DNA of 64,000 nt from Maribacter thermophilus (GTDB taxonomy: Bacteria; Bacteroidota; Bacteroidia; Flavobacteriales; Flavobacteriaceae). The translations under genes and the position numbers were made by a program. Positions within the stretch are counted from its first letter, which is position 1, and each line of letters starts with the position of its first letter. The notes beneath the pieces are model-generated. The model ran no database searches. It saw nothing but the letters and a program-made list of their open reading frames with translations, and was not told where the DNA came from. The stretch is from positions 1,216,402-1,280,401 of the forward strand of contig NZ_LDAS01000001.1 in assembly GCF_001020565.1 (NCBI RefSeq), read 5' to 3'. Of the stretch, positions 30,625 to 39,900 are shown piece after piece.

Positions 30625-30682
30625 TTTAAATTGTTTTTAAATGTTCTTTCCCGAAAGGGAATTGATTTAGTTATTTATTTAA

Positions 30683-31210
30683 TTAATTATGTTGAAACTC
30701 TTCGAGTAAGGCGGTTATCTGCATTACTTCTTTACTTACGGATATACGCCCCGATCTAACAAATTGCATAATTCCGAAAGGTTTTAGCATTTCGTACATC
30801 TCATCGATCTCATATCTTCTTCCACTCTTCGCTAGCACAAAAAAATCACGTGATACCGTCACAATTTGAGAATTGCTCTCTTTTATGATATTTTGAATCT
30901 GACGTTCATCGAACAATAGATTCGAGGCAATTTTAAACAAGGCCGATTCTTGATAGATGGTTTCGTCATCTATGTGATAAAAGGCCCTTATCACCTCAAT
31001 TTGTTTCTCTATTTGTCCCACAATGTTACGGACCCATTTTTCGGTCGTATGTACCACGATCGTAAATTTTGAAACATTGTCTATTTCAGATTTAGATACG
31101 TTTAAACTCTCTATATTGATATGTCTTTTTAAAAATATTCCCGAAATCCTATTTAACAAACCCACGTTGTTCTCAGAATAGACCGAAATAGTAAACCATT
31201 CTTTTTTCAT
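30683..31210 (-). CDS. ilvN: Acetolactate synthase small (regulatory) subunit
   Basis: A 175-residue ACT-domain protein (FTISVYSENNVGLLNRISGIFLKRHINIESL) that activates IlvB and gives feedback inhibition by valine. The C-terminal ALS-SS domain continues from about residue 85. It is separated from ilvB by the O-methyltransferase gene, whereas these two are normally adjacent. A small hairpin with a GAAA loop (TTCCC/GGGAA) lies between it and ilvC. Confidence 0.95.
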   Translation of the reverse strand: MKKEWFTISVYSENNVGLLNRISGIFLKRHINIESLNVSKSEIDNVSKFTIVVHTTEKWVRNIVGQIEKQIEVIRAFYHIDDETIYQESALFKIASNLLFDERQIQNIIKESNSQIVTVSRDFFVLAKSGRRYEIDEMYEMLKPFGIMQFVRSGRISVSKEVMQITALLEEFQHN

Positions 31211-31299
31211 AATTCATTTTCTAAAAATGCGCCACTCGTCGCGGTAGCCATAACTTATACTTATTTTATCTTATCCATTATCCCGAAAAACAACGGACC

Positions 31300-31878
31300 T
31301 TACTTTTTTACAACAATGACTATACCTGTTGACCAATTTAATTTGGTCAACACCAAATCTTCCCTTTTTTCCAGATACGCCATTAAACCATCAACATTTT
31401 TTTGATGTCCCTCTGGCCAATTGGGCTGTTCGGACATATCATCGACCACGTAGAACCCACCTGTTTTCAAAAGATCCAATACATCATCTATCTGCCCATA
31501 TTTACCTGGCCAAGCATCTGCAAAAATTACATCGAACTTGGCGTCTTTATAATTATCTATCCATTGTTCGCCGTCTTCGCAAATAATATCCACCCTACTG
31601 TCGTTACCGAAGTTGAACTTGGCAATATCCGTTAATTTGGGATCATTGTCCACTGTTGTCAACCTCGATTTTTCATCCATACCATCGATCATCCAAGATA
31701 AACTTAGGCCAATACCCGTACCCAACTCCAGAATATTGGCACTTGGCTTGGAACTTACCAAAGTTTTTAACAAGGTTCCTGTGTACAAATCGGACGGCAT
31801 ATTAAACCCCACCTCTTTAGACTTTCGTTGTAAGTTCCCATAAATTTTGGGCACATCCTGGATGTTCGTATCGTTCAT
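31300..31878 (-). CDS. SAM-dependent O-methyltransferase-like protein
   Basis: A 192-residue class I methyltransferase of the catechol O-methyltransferase-like group. The SAM site reads NILELGTGIGLSLSW, followed by LTTVDNDPKL and DVIFADAWPGKYGQ. Substrate is unknown. It starts 3 bp after the ilvB stop and lies inside the ilv operon, between the two subunits of acetolactate synthase. Whether it serves amino acid metabolism or is a passenger cannot be told. Confidence 0.82.
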   Translation of the reverse strand: MNDTNIQDVPKIYGNLQRKSKEVGFNMPSDLYTGTLLKTLVSSKPSANILELGTGIGLSLSWMIDGMDEKSRLTTVDNDPKLTDIAKFNFGNDSRVDIICEDGEQWIDNYKDAKFDVIFADAWPGKYGQIDDVLDLLKTGGFYVVDDMSEQPNWPEGHQKNVDGLMAYLEKREDLVLTKLNWSTGIVIVVKK

Positions 31879-31881
31879 CGA

Positions 31882-33615
31882 TTATTTTAATCTGATTTCA
31901 GAAACGGCCGCACCTGATGGAATCATAGGAAATACATTGTCTTCTTTCTCTACTTTTACTTCAAGGAAATATGGATTTTCGGAAGCTATCATTTCTTGAA
32001 TGCTCTTCTTTAAATCTTTTCGCTCACTTACCCTTTTGGCCTCTATGTGATAGCCTTCGGCTATTTTCACAAAGTCTGGATTGGTCATTACCGTTGAAGC
32101 ATAACGACGGTCAAAGAACAACTCTTGCCATTGTCTCACCATTCCTAAATGATCATTGTTAAGTACTACGATCTTAACCGGAACATTATGTTGAAAAATA
32201 ACGCCCAATTCTTGAATCGTCATCTGGTAACCACCGTCTCCTATAATCGCGACCACTTCCCTATCCATAGCGCCCATTTTGGCGCCAATGGCCGCGGGCA
32301 ATGCAAACCCCATGGTTCCTAATCCGCCAGAAGTAATATTACTTTTGGTTTCCTTGAACTTGGCATATCTACAACCTATCATTTGATGTTGCCCTACATC
32401 TGTTACGATAACAGCTTTTTGGTCAGAGGCTAAATTAATTTCTTCAATAACCTCCCCCATGGTCAACCCTTCCTTGGTAGGATGGATATCGTTCTTGATA
32501 ACCGTATCGAACTCTATTTGATACTTTTCTTTAAAAACATTATGCCAATCCACATGGGAATTTGATTTTACCATCGGCAACAATAATTCAAGAGTTTCTT
32601 TGGCATCCCCTAAAACAGGAACATCGGCATGTACATTTTTATTGATTTCGGCCGGGTCTATTTCAAAATGTATAACTTTTGCTTGTTTTGCATAATCTTC
32701 CAATCTACCTGTAACACGGTCATCGAATCGCATTCCTATGGCAATGAGCACATCGCACTCATTGGTAAGTAAATTAGGTCCGTAGTTACCGTGCATACCA
32801 ACCATACCAACATTTAAGGGATGGTCGGAGTCTAGAGCGGAGGCTCCCATAATGGTCCAAGCGGCAGGTATGCCCGTCTTTTCCACCAAAGTTTTAAGTT
32901 CATTTTCCGCTTTACCGAGTATAATACCCTGTCCCCAAACTATAAAGGGCTTTTTAGCATTGTTTATAAGTTCGGCAGCCGCTTCAATGGTTTTTATATC
33001 CGGTTTCGGAGTTGCTATATAACTTCTGACCGCAGTACATTTTGTATAACTAAAATCGAACTCTTCGAACTGAGCATTTTTGGTAATATCTACCAACACC
33101 GGTCCTGGGCGACCAGACCTTGCTATATAAAATGCCTTTGCCATGATTTCTGGTATCTCAGAGGCACTGGTAATTTGATAGTTCCATTTGGTTACGGGAG
33201 TAGATATACCGATAATATCGGTTTCTTGAAAAGCGTCAGACCCCAATAATTCCCTTGTCACCTGTCCGGTAATACATACCATTGGGGTAGAGTCTATTTG
33301 GGCATCTGCCAGGCCGGTAACCAAATTGGTAGCTCCGGGGCCAGAGGTCGCCATGGCCACCCCTACTTTGCCCGATACCCTTGCATACCCTTGGGCAGCA
33401 TGGGCTGCACCTTGCTCATGTCTTGTAAGTATATGGGTAAGTTTGTCTTGAAACTTATATAATTCGTCGTACACAGGCATAATAGCTCCTCCGGGGTAAC
33501 CATATAATATATCTACCCCTTCCTCTAGCAAGCAATGTATGATCGCTTCCGCTCCGCTAATCTTGATCGTTTTTTGGGTCGACTCTTTCACCTTTTTTTC
33601 TTTCAATGTTTCCAT
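31882..33615 (-). CDS. ilvB: Acetolactate synthase large subunit
   Basis: The 577-residue ThDP- and FAD-dependent catalytic subunit that condenses pyruvate with pyruvate or 2-oxobutyrate. Catalytic Glu is in LTRHEQGAAHAAQGYAR; the ThDP-binding stretch starts at IGDGGYQMTIQELG and ends at VLNNDHLGMVRQWQ. It follows ilvD by 27 bp. The N-terminal 20 residues (KEKKVKESTQKT) are charged and variable, and the ATG at 33615 is accepted as the start. Confidence 0.96.
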   Translation of the reverse strand: METLKEKKVKESTQKTIKISGAEAIIHCLLEEGVDILYGYPGGAIMPVYDELYKFQDKLTHILTRHEQGAAHAAQGYARVSGKVGVAMATSGPGATNLVTGLADAQIDSTPMVCITGQVTRELLGSDAFQETDIIGISTPVTKWNYQITSASEIPEIMAKAFYIARSGRPGPVLVDITKNAQFEEFDFSYTKCTAVRSYIATPKPDIKTIEAAAELINNAKKPFIVWGQGIILGKAENELKTLVEKTGIPAAWTIMGASALDSDHPLNVGMVGMHGNYGPNLLTNECDVLIAIGMRFDDRVTGRLEDYAKQAKVIHFEIDPAEINKNVHADVPVLGDAKETLELLLPMVKSNSHVDWHNVFKEKYQIEFDTVIKNDIHPTKEGLTMGEVIEEINLASDQKAVIVTDVGQHQMIGCRYAKFKETKSNITSGGLGTMGFALPAAIGAKMGAMDREVVAIIGDGGYQMTIQELGVIFQHNVPVKIVVLNNDHLGMVRQWQELFFDRRYASTVMTNPDFVKIAEGYHIEAKRVSERKDLKKSIQEMIASENPYFLEVKVEKEDNVFPMIPSGAAVSEIRLK

Positions 33616-33642
33616 ATCAAAGTATTAATAATATGCTTTGCC

Positions 33643-35325
33643 CTAAAACTCATCCGTTACACAACCTTTGGAAGCCGATGATACGGTTTTGGCATATTTG
33701 TATAAAATTCCTCTTTCAGCTTTTAATTTAGGAGCTACCCATTTCTCTCTTCTTTTTGTAAGTTCTTCTTCAGAGATTTCAATATTTATGGTATTGTTCA
33801 CTGCATCTATAGAGATAATGTCACCATTTTCGACCAAGGCTATATTACCACCAACCTGAGCTTCGGGCGCTACGTGCCCTACAACAAAACCATGAGAACC
33901 ACCAGAAAATCGGCCATCGGTAATCAGTGCAACATCTTTACCCAGACCTGCCCCCATAATGGAAGATGTGGGCTTCAACATTTCTGGCATACCCGGAGCA
34001 CCTTTAGGACCTTCATATCTAATAATAACTACGTCTCCTTTTTTAACCTTACCGTTTTTAATACCCTCGTTCACGGCTGTTTCACTATCAAAAACATTGG
34101 CCGTACCCCTGAAAGAAAGTCCTTCTTTTCCTGTAATTTTTGCCACGGCCCCTTCTGTAGCCAGGTTACCGAACAATATTCTGATATGTCCGGTTTCCTT
34201 AACTGGATTATCAAGAGTCTTAATAATTTGCTGACCATCTATTAGATTGGGGACATCTTTTAGGTTTTCGGCCAAAGTTTTACCTGTAACCGTTAGGCAA
34301 TCGCCATGAAGCATGCCATTGTCCAACATATATTTTAATACTCCCGGTATGCCTCCCACTCCATGTAAATCTTCCATAGAATATTTTCCACTAGGCTTTA
34401 AATCTGCCAATAAAGGGGTATTGTCACTTATTCTTTTAAAATCCTCTAAGGTAAATTCCAATTTTGCCGCTTTGGCTATTGCCAAAAAGTGGAGCACGGC
34501 ATTTGTAGATCCGCCTAGTACAGTTACCAATCTAAAGGCATTTTCTAAAGATTCTTTCGTAACGATATCTAAAGGCTTTAAGTCTTTTTCTAAAAGCAAA
34601 CGTAGGGCCTCACCCGCCTTTTTACTTTCTTCTTCCTTAATGTTTCCGTTGCTTACCGCAGGATTAGATGAGTTAAAGGGTAACGACATGCCCAAAGCCT
34701 CTATGGCCGAGGCCATGGTGTTTGCAGTGTACATACCACCACACGCACCCGCTCCCGGACAAGCTTTATGTACCACCTCTTTATATTCCGCTTCATCTAT
34801 GGTTCCGGCTACTTTTTGACCATAAGCCTCAAAAGCAGAGATTATATCCAATTTTTTACCATTATGGCAACCAGAGGCAATAGTACCTCCATAGACCAAA
34901 ATAGAAGGTCTGTTCAACCTTAACATTGCCATCAAGGCTCCCGGCATATTTTTATCACAACCTACAACCGTAACCAAACCATCATAACTCATGGCTTCTA
35001 CTACAGTTTCCATAGAATCGGCGATAATATCTCTTGATGGTAAGGAAAAACGCATACCAGGAGTACCATTTGATATACCATCACTGACCCCTATTGTGTT
35101 AAAAATCAGTCCGACCATATTGGCATTTTCAGCACCTTTTTTTACATGTAGGGCCAAATCGTTTAAGTGCATATTACAAGGGTTTCCCTCATAACCTGTA
35201 CTTGCTATACCGATCAATGGCTTTTGTAAGTCTTCATCTGTTAAACCAATAGCATGTAGCATTGCTTGCGCTGCCGGCAAGGTAGGATCTTGTGTTACAC
35301 TTTTACTGTATTTATTTAATTCCAT
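33643..35325 (-). CDS. ilvD: Dihydroxy-acid dehydratase
   Basis: A 560-residue iron-sulfur dehydratase giving 2-oxoisovalerate and 2-oxo-3-methylvalerate. The cluster Cys lie in [23 protein letters not shown] and [17 protein letters not shown]. The C-terminal [21 protein letters not shown] is intact. First structural gene of the operon, downstream of a leader peptide and hairpin. Confidence 0.97.
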   Translation of the reverse strand: MELNKYSKSVTQDPTLPAAQAMLHAIGLTDEDLQKPLIGIASTGYEGNPCNMHLNDLALHVKKGAENANMVGLIFNTIGVSDGISNGTPGMRFSLPSRDIIADSMETVVEAMSYDGLVTVVGCDKNMPGALMAMLRLNRPSILVYGGTIASGCHNGKKLDIISAFEAYGQKVAGTIDEAEYKEVVHKACPGAGACGGMYTANTMASAIEALGMSLPFNSSNPAVSNGNIKEEESKKAGEALRLLLEKDLKPLDIVTKESLENAFRLVTVLGGSTNAVLHFLAIAKAAKLEFTLEDFKRISDNTPLLADLKPSGKYSMEDLHGVGGIPGVLKYMLDNGMLHGDCLTVTGKTLAENLKDVPNLIDGQQIIKTLDNPVKETGHIRILFGNLATEGAVAKITGKEGLSFRGTANVFDSETAVNEGIKNGKVKKGDVVIIRYEGPKGAPGMPEMLKPTSSIMGAGLGKDVALITDGRFSGGSHGFVVGHVAPEAQVGGNIALVENGDIISIDAVNNTINIEISEEELTKRREKWVAPKLKAERGILYKYAKTVSSASKGCVTDEF

Positions 35326-35521
35326 ATTTATTCTAGTATGCTTATATCAATTTTATAATCGGTCTTAATCAAAGATAAAAGTTTAAAATCCGCCTTTTTT
35401 TTATCCATAACGACAGATCCAAATTCAATTTTACCAAAATCACATTAATTAATTGAAAATCAATTAGTTACATATTCTTTTTATATCATATCCAATAAAT
35501 CAAGATATTGGATATTACACC

Positions 35522-35560
35522 AAAAAAAAACCTGTATCGGAGTTTTCTGATACAGGTTTT
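35522..35560 (-). terminator. Attenuator-type terminator upstream of ilvD
   Basis: Arms AAAACCTGTATC and GATACAGGTTTT (plus-strand order, 35527-35538 and 35549-35560) form a 12-bp stem with a 10-nt loop. On the - strand the stem is followed by a U-run. It lies between the leader peptide and ilvD. The segment GATATAG at the leader stop region can pair with CTGTATC of the first RNA arm (7 bp with one G-U), giving an antiterminator. It could also simply end the pxp operon transcript, which stops at 35720. Confidence 0.7.
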
Positions 35561-35581
35561 TAAATCAATAAAAAATCTATA

Positions 35582-35638
35582 TCATTCCCGTTCAGGAATA
35601 ATAATGACCACATTGATTAGTATTTCGTTCAAATTCAT
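35582..35638 (-). CDS. ilv operon leader peptide, 18 residues
   Basis: The small frame reads MNLNEILINVVIIIPERE, with nine of 18 residues Ile, Val or Leu and an uninterrupted VVIII run. Its stop is 21 nt before the terminator hairpin and 256 bp before ilvD. The arrangement is that of ribosome-mediated attenuation: slow translation of the Ile/Val codons when charged tRNA is scarce would favour the antiterminator and let ilvD-ilvA be made. Confidence 0.72.
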   Translation of the reverse strand: MNLNEILINVVIIIPERE

Positions 35639-35719
35639 AAAACAATATTACATTAAAATATTCAAATTACCCGCACCATGTAAATAATTACTTTTAAAAT
35701 TTTGTTTATAATATAACAA

Positions 35720-36559
35720 CTATATCAATTTAAAGGACACATTGTTTCCTTCCCTTTTTTGAGCCAAAATTGAGATGGCCTTATCTGACAACTGGAGGAT
35801 TCGTGGATACCCACCCGTAGTCTGGCCGTCTTTCATAAGTACGATCAATCTGCCCGAAGGTGTTAGTTGCACCGTTCCCGGCAAAGTGGCAGAGGTCAAC
35901 ATACTATACTCCAACCCCACAATATTTTCTTTTAACTGATAGGCCATTCTATTGTTTTGTTTGGATATGGTGAAATCTTTAGAGAACAAACTTTCTAGCT
36001 GTCTATCGTCTAACAAATCAAATTCCGGAGCTTTATATACTTCCAAAATGGTTTCGTCCAGAAAACTATCTGTTTTTATTTCTGAGATCTTTGGTATAAA
36101 ATCGGCATATCCGTCATAAGGTATACTATCACCATCTTTTAACCTGTTCACTTGGGTTATAGGGATATAAAACGACCTACTGGACAGTACTTCGTTTGTG
36201 GTAAAACCACCCTTGATGGCAAGATAGGCCCTAAACCCTTTGTTCAATTTACCATAGGAAAGAATATCTCCTTCATGAACCTGATATATTTTATAGTTCC
36301 GAACCGGTTCGTTGTTTAACGTTACCGACATAGAGGCTCCTGCCATAACTATGGACGTGCTCTTTTCGAAAATCAATGTTGGTCCGGTCATCGTAATTTC
36401 CAGTACGGCATCCGTCACTTTATTTTCTAAAAGCGAATTTGCCTTTTTTACAGAAATATGATCCATAACCCCAGAGACGGGAACGCCTTTGTTTCTGTAA
36501 CCAAACCTTCCTAAATCTTGAACACTGGTATAAAACCCCGATTTTAAAACCTTAAGCAT
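35720..36559 (-). CDS. pxpC: 5-oxoprolinase subunit PxpC
   Basis: A 279-residue biotin-dependent carboxylase-like (KipA/AHS2) protein, one of three subunits of the ATP-dependent bacterial 5-oxoprolinase that opens 5-oxoproline to glutamate. Seen: GFYTSVQDLGRFGYRNKGVPVSGVMD at the start and the late SGRLIVLMKDGQTTGGYPRI. It overlaps pxpB by 8 bp. At 279 residues it is a little shorter than many homologues. Confidence 0.93.
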   Translation of the reverse strand: MLKVLKSGFYTSVQDLGRFGYRNKGVPVSGVMDHISVKKANSLLENKVTDAVLEITMTGPTLIFEKSTSIVMAGASMSVTLNNEPVRNYKIYQVHEGDILSYGKLNKGFRAYLAIKGGFTTNEVLSSRSFYIPITQVNRLKDGDSIPYDGYADFIPKISEIKTDSFLDETILEVYKAPEFDLLDDRQLESLFSKDFTISKQNNRMAYQLKENIVGLEYSMLTSATLPGTVQLTPSGRLIVLMKDGQTTGGYPRILQLSDKAISILAQKREGNNVSFKLI

Positions 36560-37289
36560 TTAAAACAATTTTTTCTGGTTTATAAATACCCACCTCGGTT
36601 TCTATTTTATGTAAGTTGTACTCTGCCAAGGTAATTTGTTGAAATTGGATTTTATCACCTACACTTACGAAACAGGGGTCCTCTTTATTGATATCGAAAA
36701 TAGGAATAGGGCAGCTTCCTATAATGTTCCACCCTCCGGGGGAGTCTTGTGGATAAATTCCCGTTTGTTTGCCCGCTATGCCCACAGATCCCTTTTTTAC
36801 CTGTAAGCGAGGTTCTGATTTTCTAGAAACCTCCAATTCTTTCGGGAGCCCGCCCAAATACATAAAGCCAGGCAAAAAGCCTATACCATACACGGTATAA
36901 ACATGACTTGTATGTAGCTCTATGACCTCGGACACTGTTTTTCCAGCCTTTTGCGCCACCTCTTCCAAATCTATTCCAAAATCCAGATCATACAATACCG
37001 GCAGTTTCCATAGCAGTTGTTCTCTTTTACTACCTTTTTCTATATTGGCATACCACTCCCCTATTTTCTTTTTATAGGTAATATAATCTACTTTTTCCAC
37101 TTGGTTTACCACTAATAGCGAGTTATAGGCCGTTACCGTTTCCCATATTCCTTTGGGCAAACAATGTGTTTTTAAATACTCATCAAACAAGATGATACTA
37201 TCGAGTATGTTTTCATCTACCATATTCGGCCACTCTATTAAAATGGCATGCTCTCCATAAGGTTTAATTTTAATAGGTGCGTGATTCAT
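36552..37289 (-). CDS. pxpB: 5-oxoprolinase subunit PxpB
   Basis: A 245-residue KipI/AHS1-domain protein. The signature GIGFLPGFMYLGGLP and the downstream VKKGSVGIAGKQTGIYPQDSPGGWNIIG are intact. In B. subtilis the same domain is known as the KinA inhibitor KipI, but beside pxpA and pxpC the 5-oxoprolinase role is favoured. Overlaps pxpA by 4 bp and pxpC by 8 bp. Confidence 0.94.
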   Translation of the reverse strand: MNHAPIKIKPYGEHAILIEWPNMVDENILDSIILFDEYLKTHCLPKGIWETVTAYNSLLVVNQVEKVDYITYKKKIGEWYANIEKGSKREQLLWKLPVLYDLDFGIDLEEVAQKAGKTVSEVIELHTSHVYTVYGIGFLPGFMYLGGLPKELEVSRKSEPRLQVKKGSVGIAGKQTGIYPQDSPGGWNIIGSCPIPIFDINKEDPCFVSVGDKIQFQQITLAEYNLHKIETEVGIYKPEKIVLNA

Positions 37290-38029
37290 TTTTTAAAGAA
37301 TATATGTTGATTGGGCATTTCTTCTGAAAGGTACATCAATATTTGTAATGCTTCGGGTGTATCGCCATGTACACAATAAGTATCTGCAAAAAGTGTTTTA
37401 ATGTCTTTAGAAACGGTACGTACCTTGTGTTCTTTAATGATAAGTATCAAATGTTCCATGACCTCTTTTGGGTTTCTAATAATGGCATTTTCGTTTCTTC
37501 TAGAAACCAAGCTCAGATCATTGTTATAATTTCTATCGGCAAAAGCTTCTCTCTTTACTTTAAAGCCCTCTGTCTCTGCCAAAGTTTCAATTTTAGAACC
37601 ATAGGGCACATATAAGAACAAACGAGACCTATAGGGCTCTATGGCTCTTAAAAATAAGGCCGCCAAAGATTCGTCTTTGGCAATATCGTTGTAAAGCGCA
37701 CCATGTGGCTTAATATGCACAAGCTCCGCTCCTTTATCCATACATACTTTATGTAGGTCTGCTATTTGCTCTTGAATACTTTTTACAAGTACACTCTCGG
37801 ATATCTCCATGGAGACCCTTCCGAAATTTAATTGATCCGGATAGGCCGGGTGTGCCCCAATCTTTACATTATTGGCTTTTGCCAATGTTACGGTTGCGGA
37901 CATAGACTCTGTATTGCCAATATGACCACCACATGCAACATTACAAGAAGAAATGAAGGGAAAAAGTTTGTCTTCATTTTTTACACCCTCACCAACATCA
38001 CAATTAATATCAATAAAATACTTGCTCAT
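37286..38029 (-). CDS. pxpA: 5-oxoprolinase subunit PxpA (LamB/YcsF family)
   Basis: A 247-residue YdjC-like barrel protein and the third 5-oxoprolinase subunit. The N-terminal IDINCDVGEGVKNEDKLFPFISSCNVACGGHIG and the HIKPHGALYNDIA motif are characteristic, and CVHGDTPEA closes the active site region. It directly follows the permease gene. Confidence 0.95.
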   Translation of the reverse strand: MSKYFIDINCDVGEGVKNEDKLFPFISSCNVACGGHIGNTESMSATVTLAKANNVKIGAHPAYPDQLNFGRVSMEISESVLVKSIQEQIADLHKVCMDKGAELVHIKPHGALYNDIAKDESLAALFLRAIEPYRSRLFLYVPYGSKIETLAETEGFKVKREAFADRNYNNDLSLVSRRNENAIIRNPKEVMEHLILIIKEHKVRTVSKDIKTLFADTYCVHGDTPEALQILMYLSEEMPNQHIFFKK

Positions 38030-39223
38030 CTACAATAAATCAAAAACCTTTAAAATACTCTTTACCCCTAATACTATGGATAAACATACGATAGTTATCC
38101 CCATCAAGTTTTGCAATAGATTATTCTTATAAATCCCCATTACAGAAGTCTTGTTCACGACCCATAATAGAAATATTGCTATTAAAGGTAACAGTATGCC
38201 ATTGGCAACCTGTGCAAACTTTATTACCTCTATGGGTTTAATACCGAAAAATAGGAAAAAGACGCCCAACCCAAGAATTGTCATCCAAACCATTCTGAAT
38301 TTATTGTTTTTAAATCCGTTCTCCCACCCAAAACAGCTAGCGGCAACATAAGCGGCGGCCAAAGGTGCGGTTATCGCAGAAGTAACCCCTGCAGCAAACA
38401 ACCCGACCCCCATAAAATATTTTGCCCCTGCACCATACAAAGGCTCCAACCCCTTAGCAAGGTCCATTACACTACGTACCTTAACGGCATCTATGGATGC
38501 AGCGGATATTATAATACACAGAGATACGAAACCTCCTACCGCTATAGAAACAAAAGTATCTCTCTTACAAGATTTCAAATCACTTTTTGATTTCCATTTC
38601 TCACTTACCAAAGAGGCATGAAGAAATAAGTTATATGGAACCACCGTAGTACCCACCAAGGCAATAATGGTGAGCAGGTTCTCATTGGTAACCTTTGGCA
38701 CAAACAAACCTTTTATTACTTCTATAATATCGGGTTTTGTAATGATGGCCGTTAATACAAATGAAAGGCTCATGATCAACACCAATACTACAAAAGCCTT
38801 TTCCAACACCTTATAATTGCCCAGATATAATAGACAGAAAGCCAAGCCGCCGATCAAAAAAGGGTAATACATTATATAGGTATCCCCAAAAACTGCTTCC
38901 AGCCCTAAACTCCCACCTCCAATATTGCCTGCCTCATAGGCCGCATTACCAATAACCACCGCCGCCAGAATTATAATAATGACAGTATTTCGTATCCATT
39001 TATTTTTAAATTCACTTTTTATGACCTCTGCCAAACCCTTTTGGGTAATTATACCCAATCTAGCGGACATCTCTTGAAGTACCATGGTCGCAACAATGGA
39101 TAAGAGCATTGCCCACAATAAAGAATAACCGAACTCAACTCCCGCTAGGGTACACGCAGTGACCGTTCCCGGACCAATAAAGGCTGCGGCAACTAAAACT
39201 CCCGGACCAATTTTCTTGAACAT
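38030..39223 (-). CDS. Nramp-like permease of the 5-oxoprolinase operon, non-canonical metal site
   Basis: A 397-residue protein with about 11 membrane helices of the Nramp (SLC11) fold. Canonical Nramp helix 1 has DPGN and helix 6 has MPH; here they read GPGT (FIGPGTVTA) and VPYN (TTVVPYNLFLHASLV). So the metal-binding Asp, Asn and Met are all replaced. It is the first gene of the pxp operon and ends immediately before pxpA. B. subtilis has the Nramp-like YcsG beside ycsF, so the family pairing is known. A role in uptake of 5-oxoproline or a related organic acid is my inference. Confidence 0.85.
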   Translation of the reverse strand: MFKKIGPGVLVAAAFIGPGTVTACTLAGVEFGYSLLWAMLLSIVATMVLQEMSARLGIITQKGLAEVIKSEFKNKWIRNTVIIIILAAVVIGNAAYEAGNIGGGSLGLEAVFGDTYIMYYPFLIGGLAFCLLYLGNYKVLEKAFVVLVLIMSLSFVLTAIITKPDIIEVIKGLFVPKVTNENLLTIIALVGTTVVPYNLFLHASLVSEKWKSKSDLKSCKRDTFVSIAVGGFVSLCIIISAASIDAVKVRSVMDLAKGLEPLYGAGAKYFMGVGLFAAGVTSAITAPLAAAYVAASCFGWENGFKNNKFRMVWMTILGLGVFFLFFGIKPIEVIKFAQVANGILLPLIAIFLLWVVNKTSVMGIYKNNLLQNLMGITIVCLSIVLGVKSILKVFDLL

Positions 39224-39442
39224 TTGTATAATTTATGGTTGAATGTAAAGATATATGTAAAAACCCCCAAAAATTTGCCTTCTCAAAAATTGAATTTCAC
39301 AACAGATTTAACATTTTAAAATGCCGTTCATCTAAAAAAAAGTCATTCGTCTAAAACTAAGATGTCATACATCGATTTTAAATAATAAACCTAAAATTTT
39401 GCTGTTATTAATAACCCCGAACCAAAAAACTTAACCTACTTA

Positions 39443-39889
39443 ATGACTTGTGTAGAATGTAAAAAGGAACTAGGATATTTAGACCATAAAAATGCGATTG
39501 ACAGTTTAGGAGTTGAGCTTTGCTCACATCATCATGGTCTTATGCTAGAACTTATAAGAAAAAAGAAAACACCATTAGAAGCTATTCAACTTTACTATGG
39601 ATTAAAGGAAGCCGGAATACAGGGAATGCTAGAATGGTGGGATGGTAAAAAGTCGATAGATATTGCCATATCAAGAGTAAAACTGAATATAGAAATAGAT
39701 TCTGAATATGACAAACTAACGGAAGACCAAGCTATTAACCAATTAGAAGAAGCTATGCATTCTTTTAAAAATGGTTTTACGACCATTCGAATTCCACATA
39801 TTTTAATCCGCAATTATTTAAACGAAACGGTACAAAATATAATAGGAATAATAGAAGGTCTAAAAGCAAACATCAAAGTAATCAATTAA
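39443..39889 (+). CDS. Small protein with zinc-ribbon-like N-terminus and Vsr/DUF559-like C-terminus
   Basis: A 148-residue protein. The N-terminus has MTCVECKKELGYLDH and LCSHHHG, which can form a zinc site (CxxC plus Cys/His). The C-terminal half, from about residue 70, reads DIAISRVKLNIEIDSEY, then NQLEEAMHSFKNGFTTIRIPHILIRN, then a final helix. This is the strand-strand-helix-strand order of the Vsr/DUF559 endonuclease-like fold, with a D...ExD active site pattern. I am fairly sure of the fold and unsure of nuclease activity. It is 11 bp before the next gene, outside the mobile element. Confidence 0.55.
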   Translation: MTCVECKKELGYLDHKNAIDSLGVELCSHHHGLMLELIRKKKTPLEAIQLYYGLKEAGIQGMLEWWDGKKSIDIAISRVKLNIEIDSEYDKLTEDQAINQLEEAMHSFKNGFTTIRIPHILIRNYLNETVQNIIGIIEGLKANIKVIN

Positions 39890-39900
39890 AACGCACTTCT

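Noticed and set aside
30645-30662. TTCCC-GAAA-GGGAA hairpin between ilvN and ilvC as a terminator
   Set aside because: The stem is only 5 bp and no T-run follows; at most an mRNA-stabilising element.
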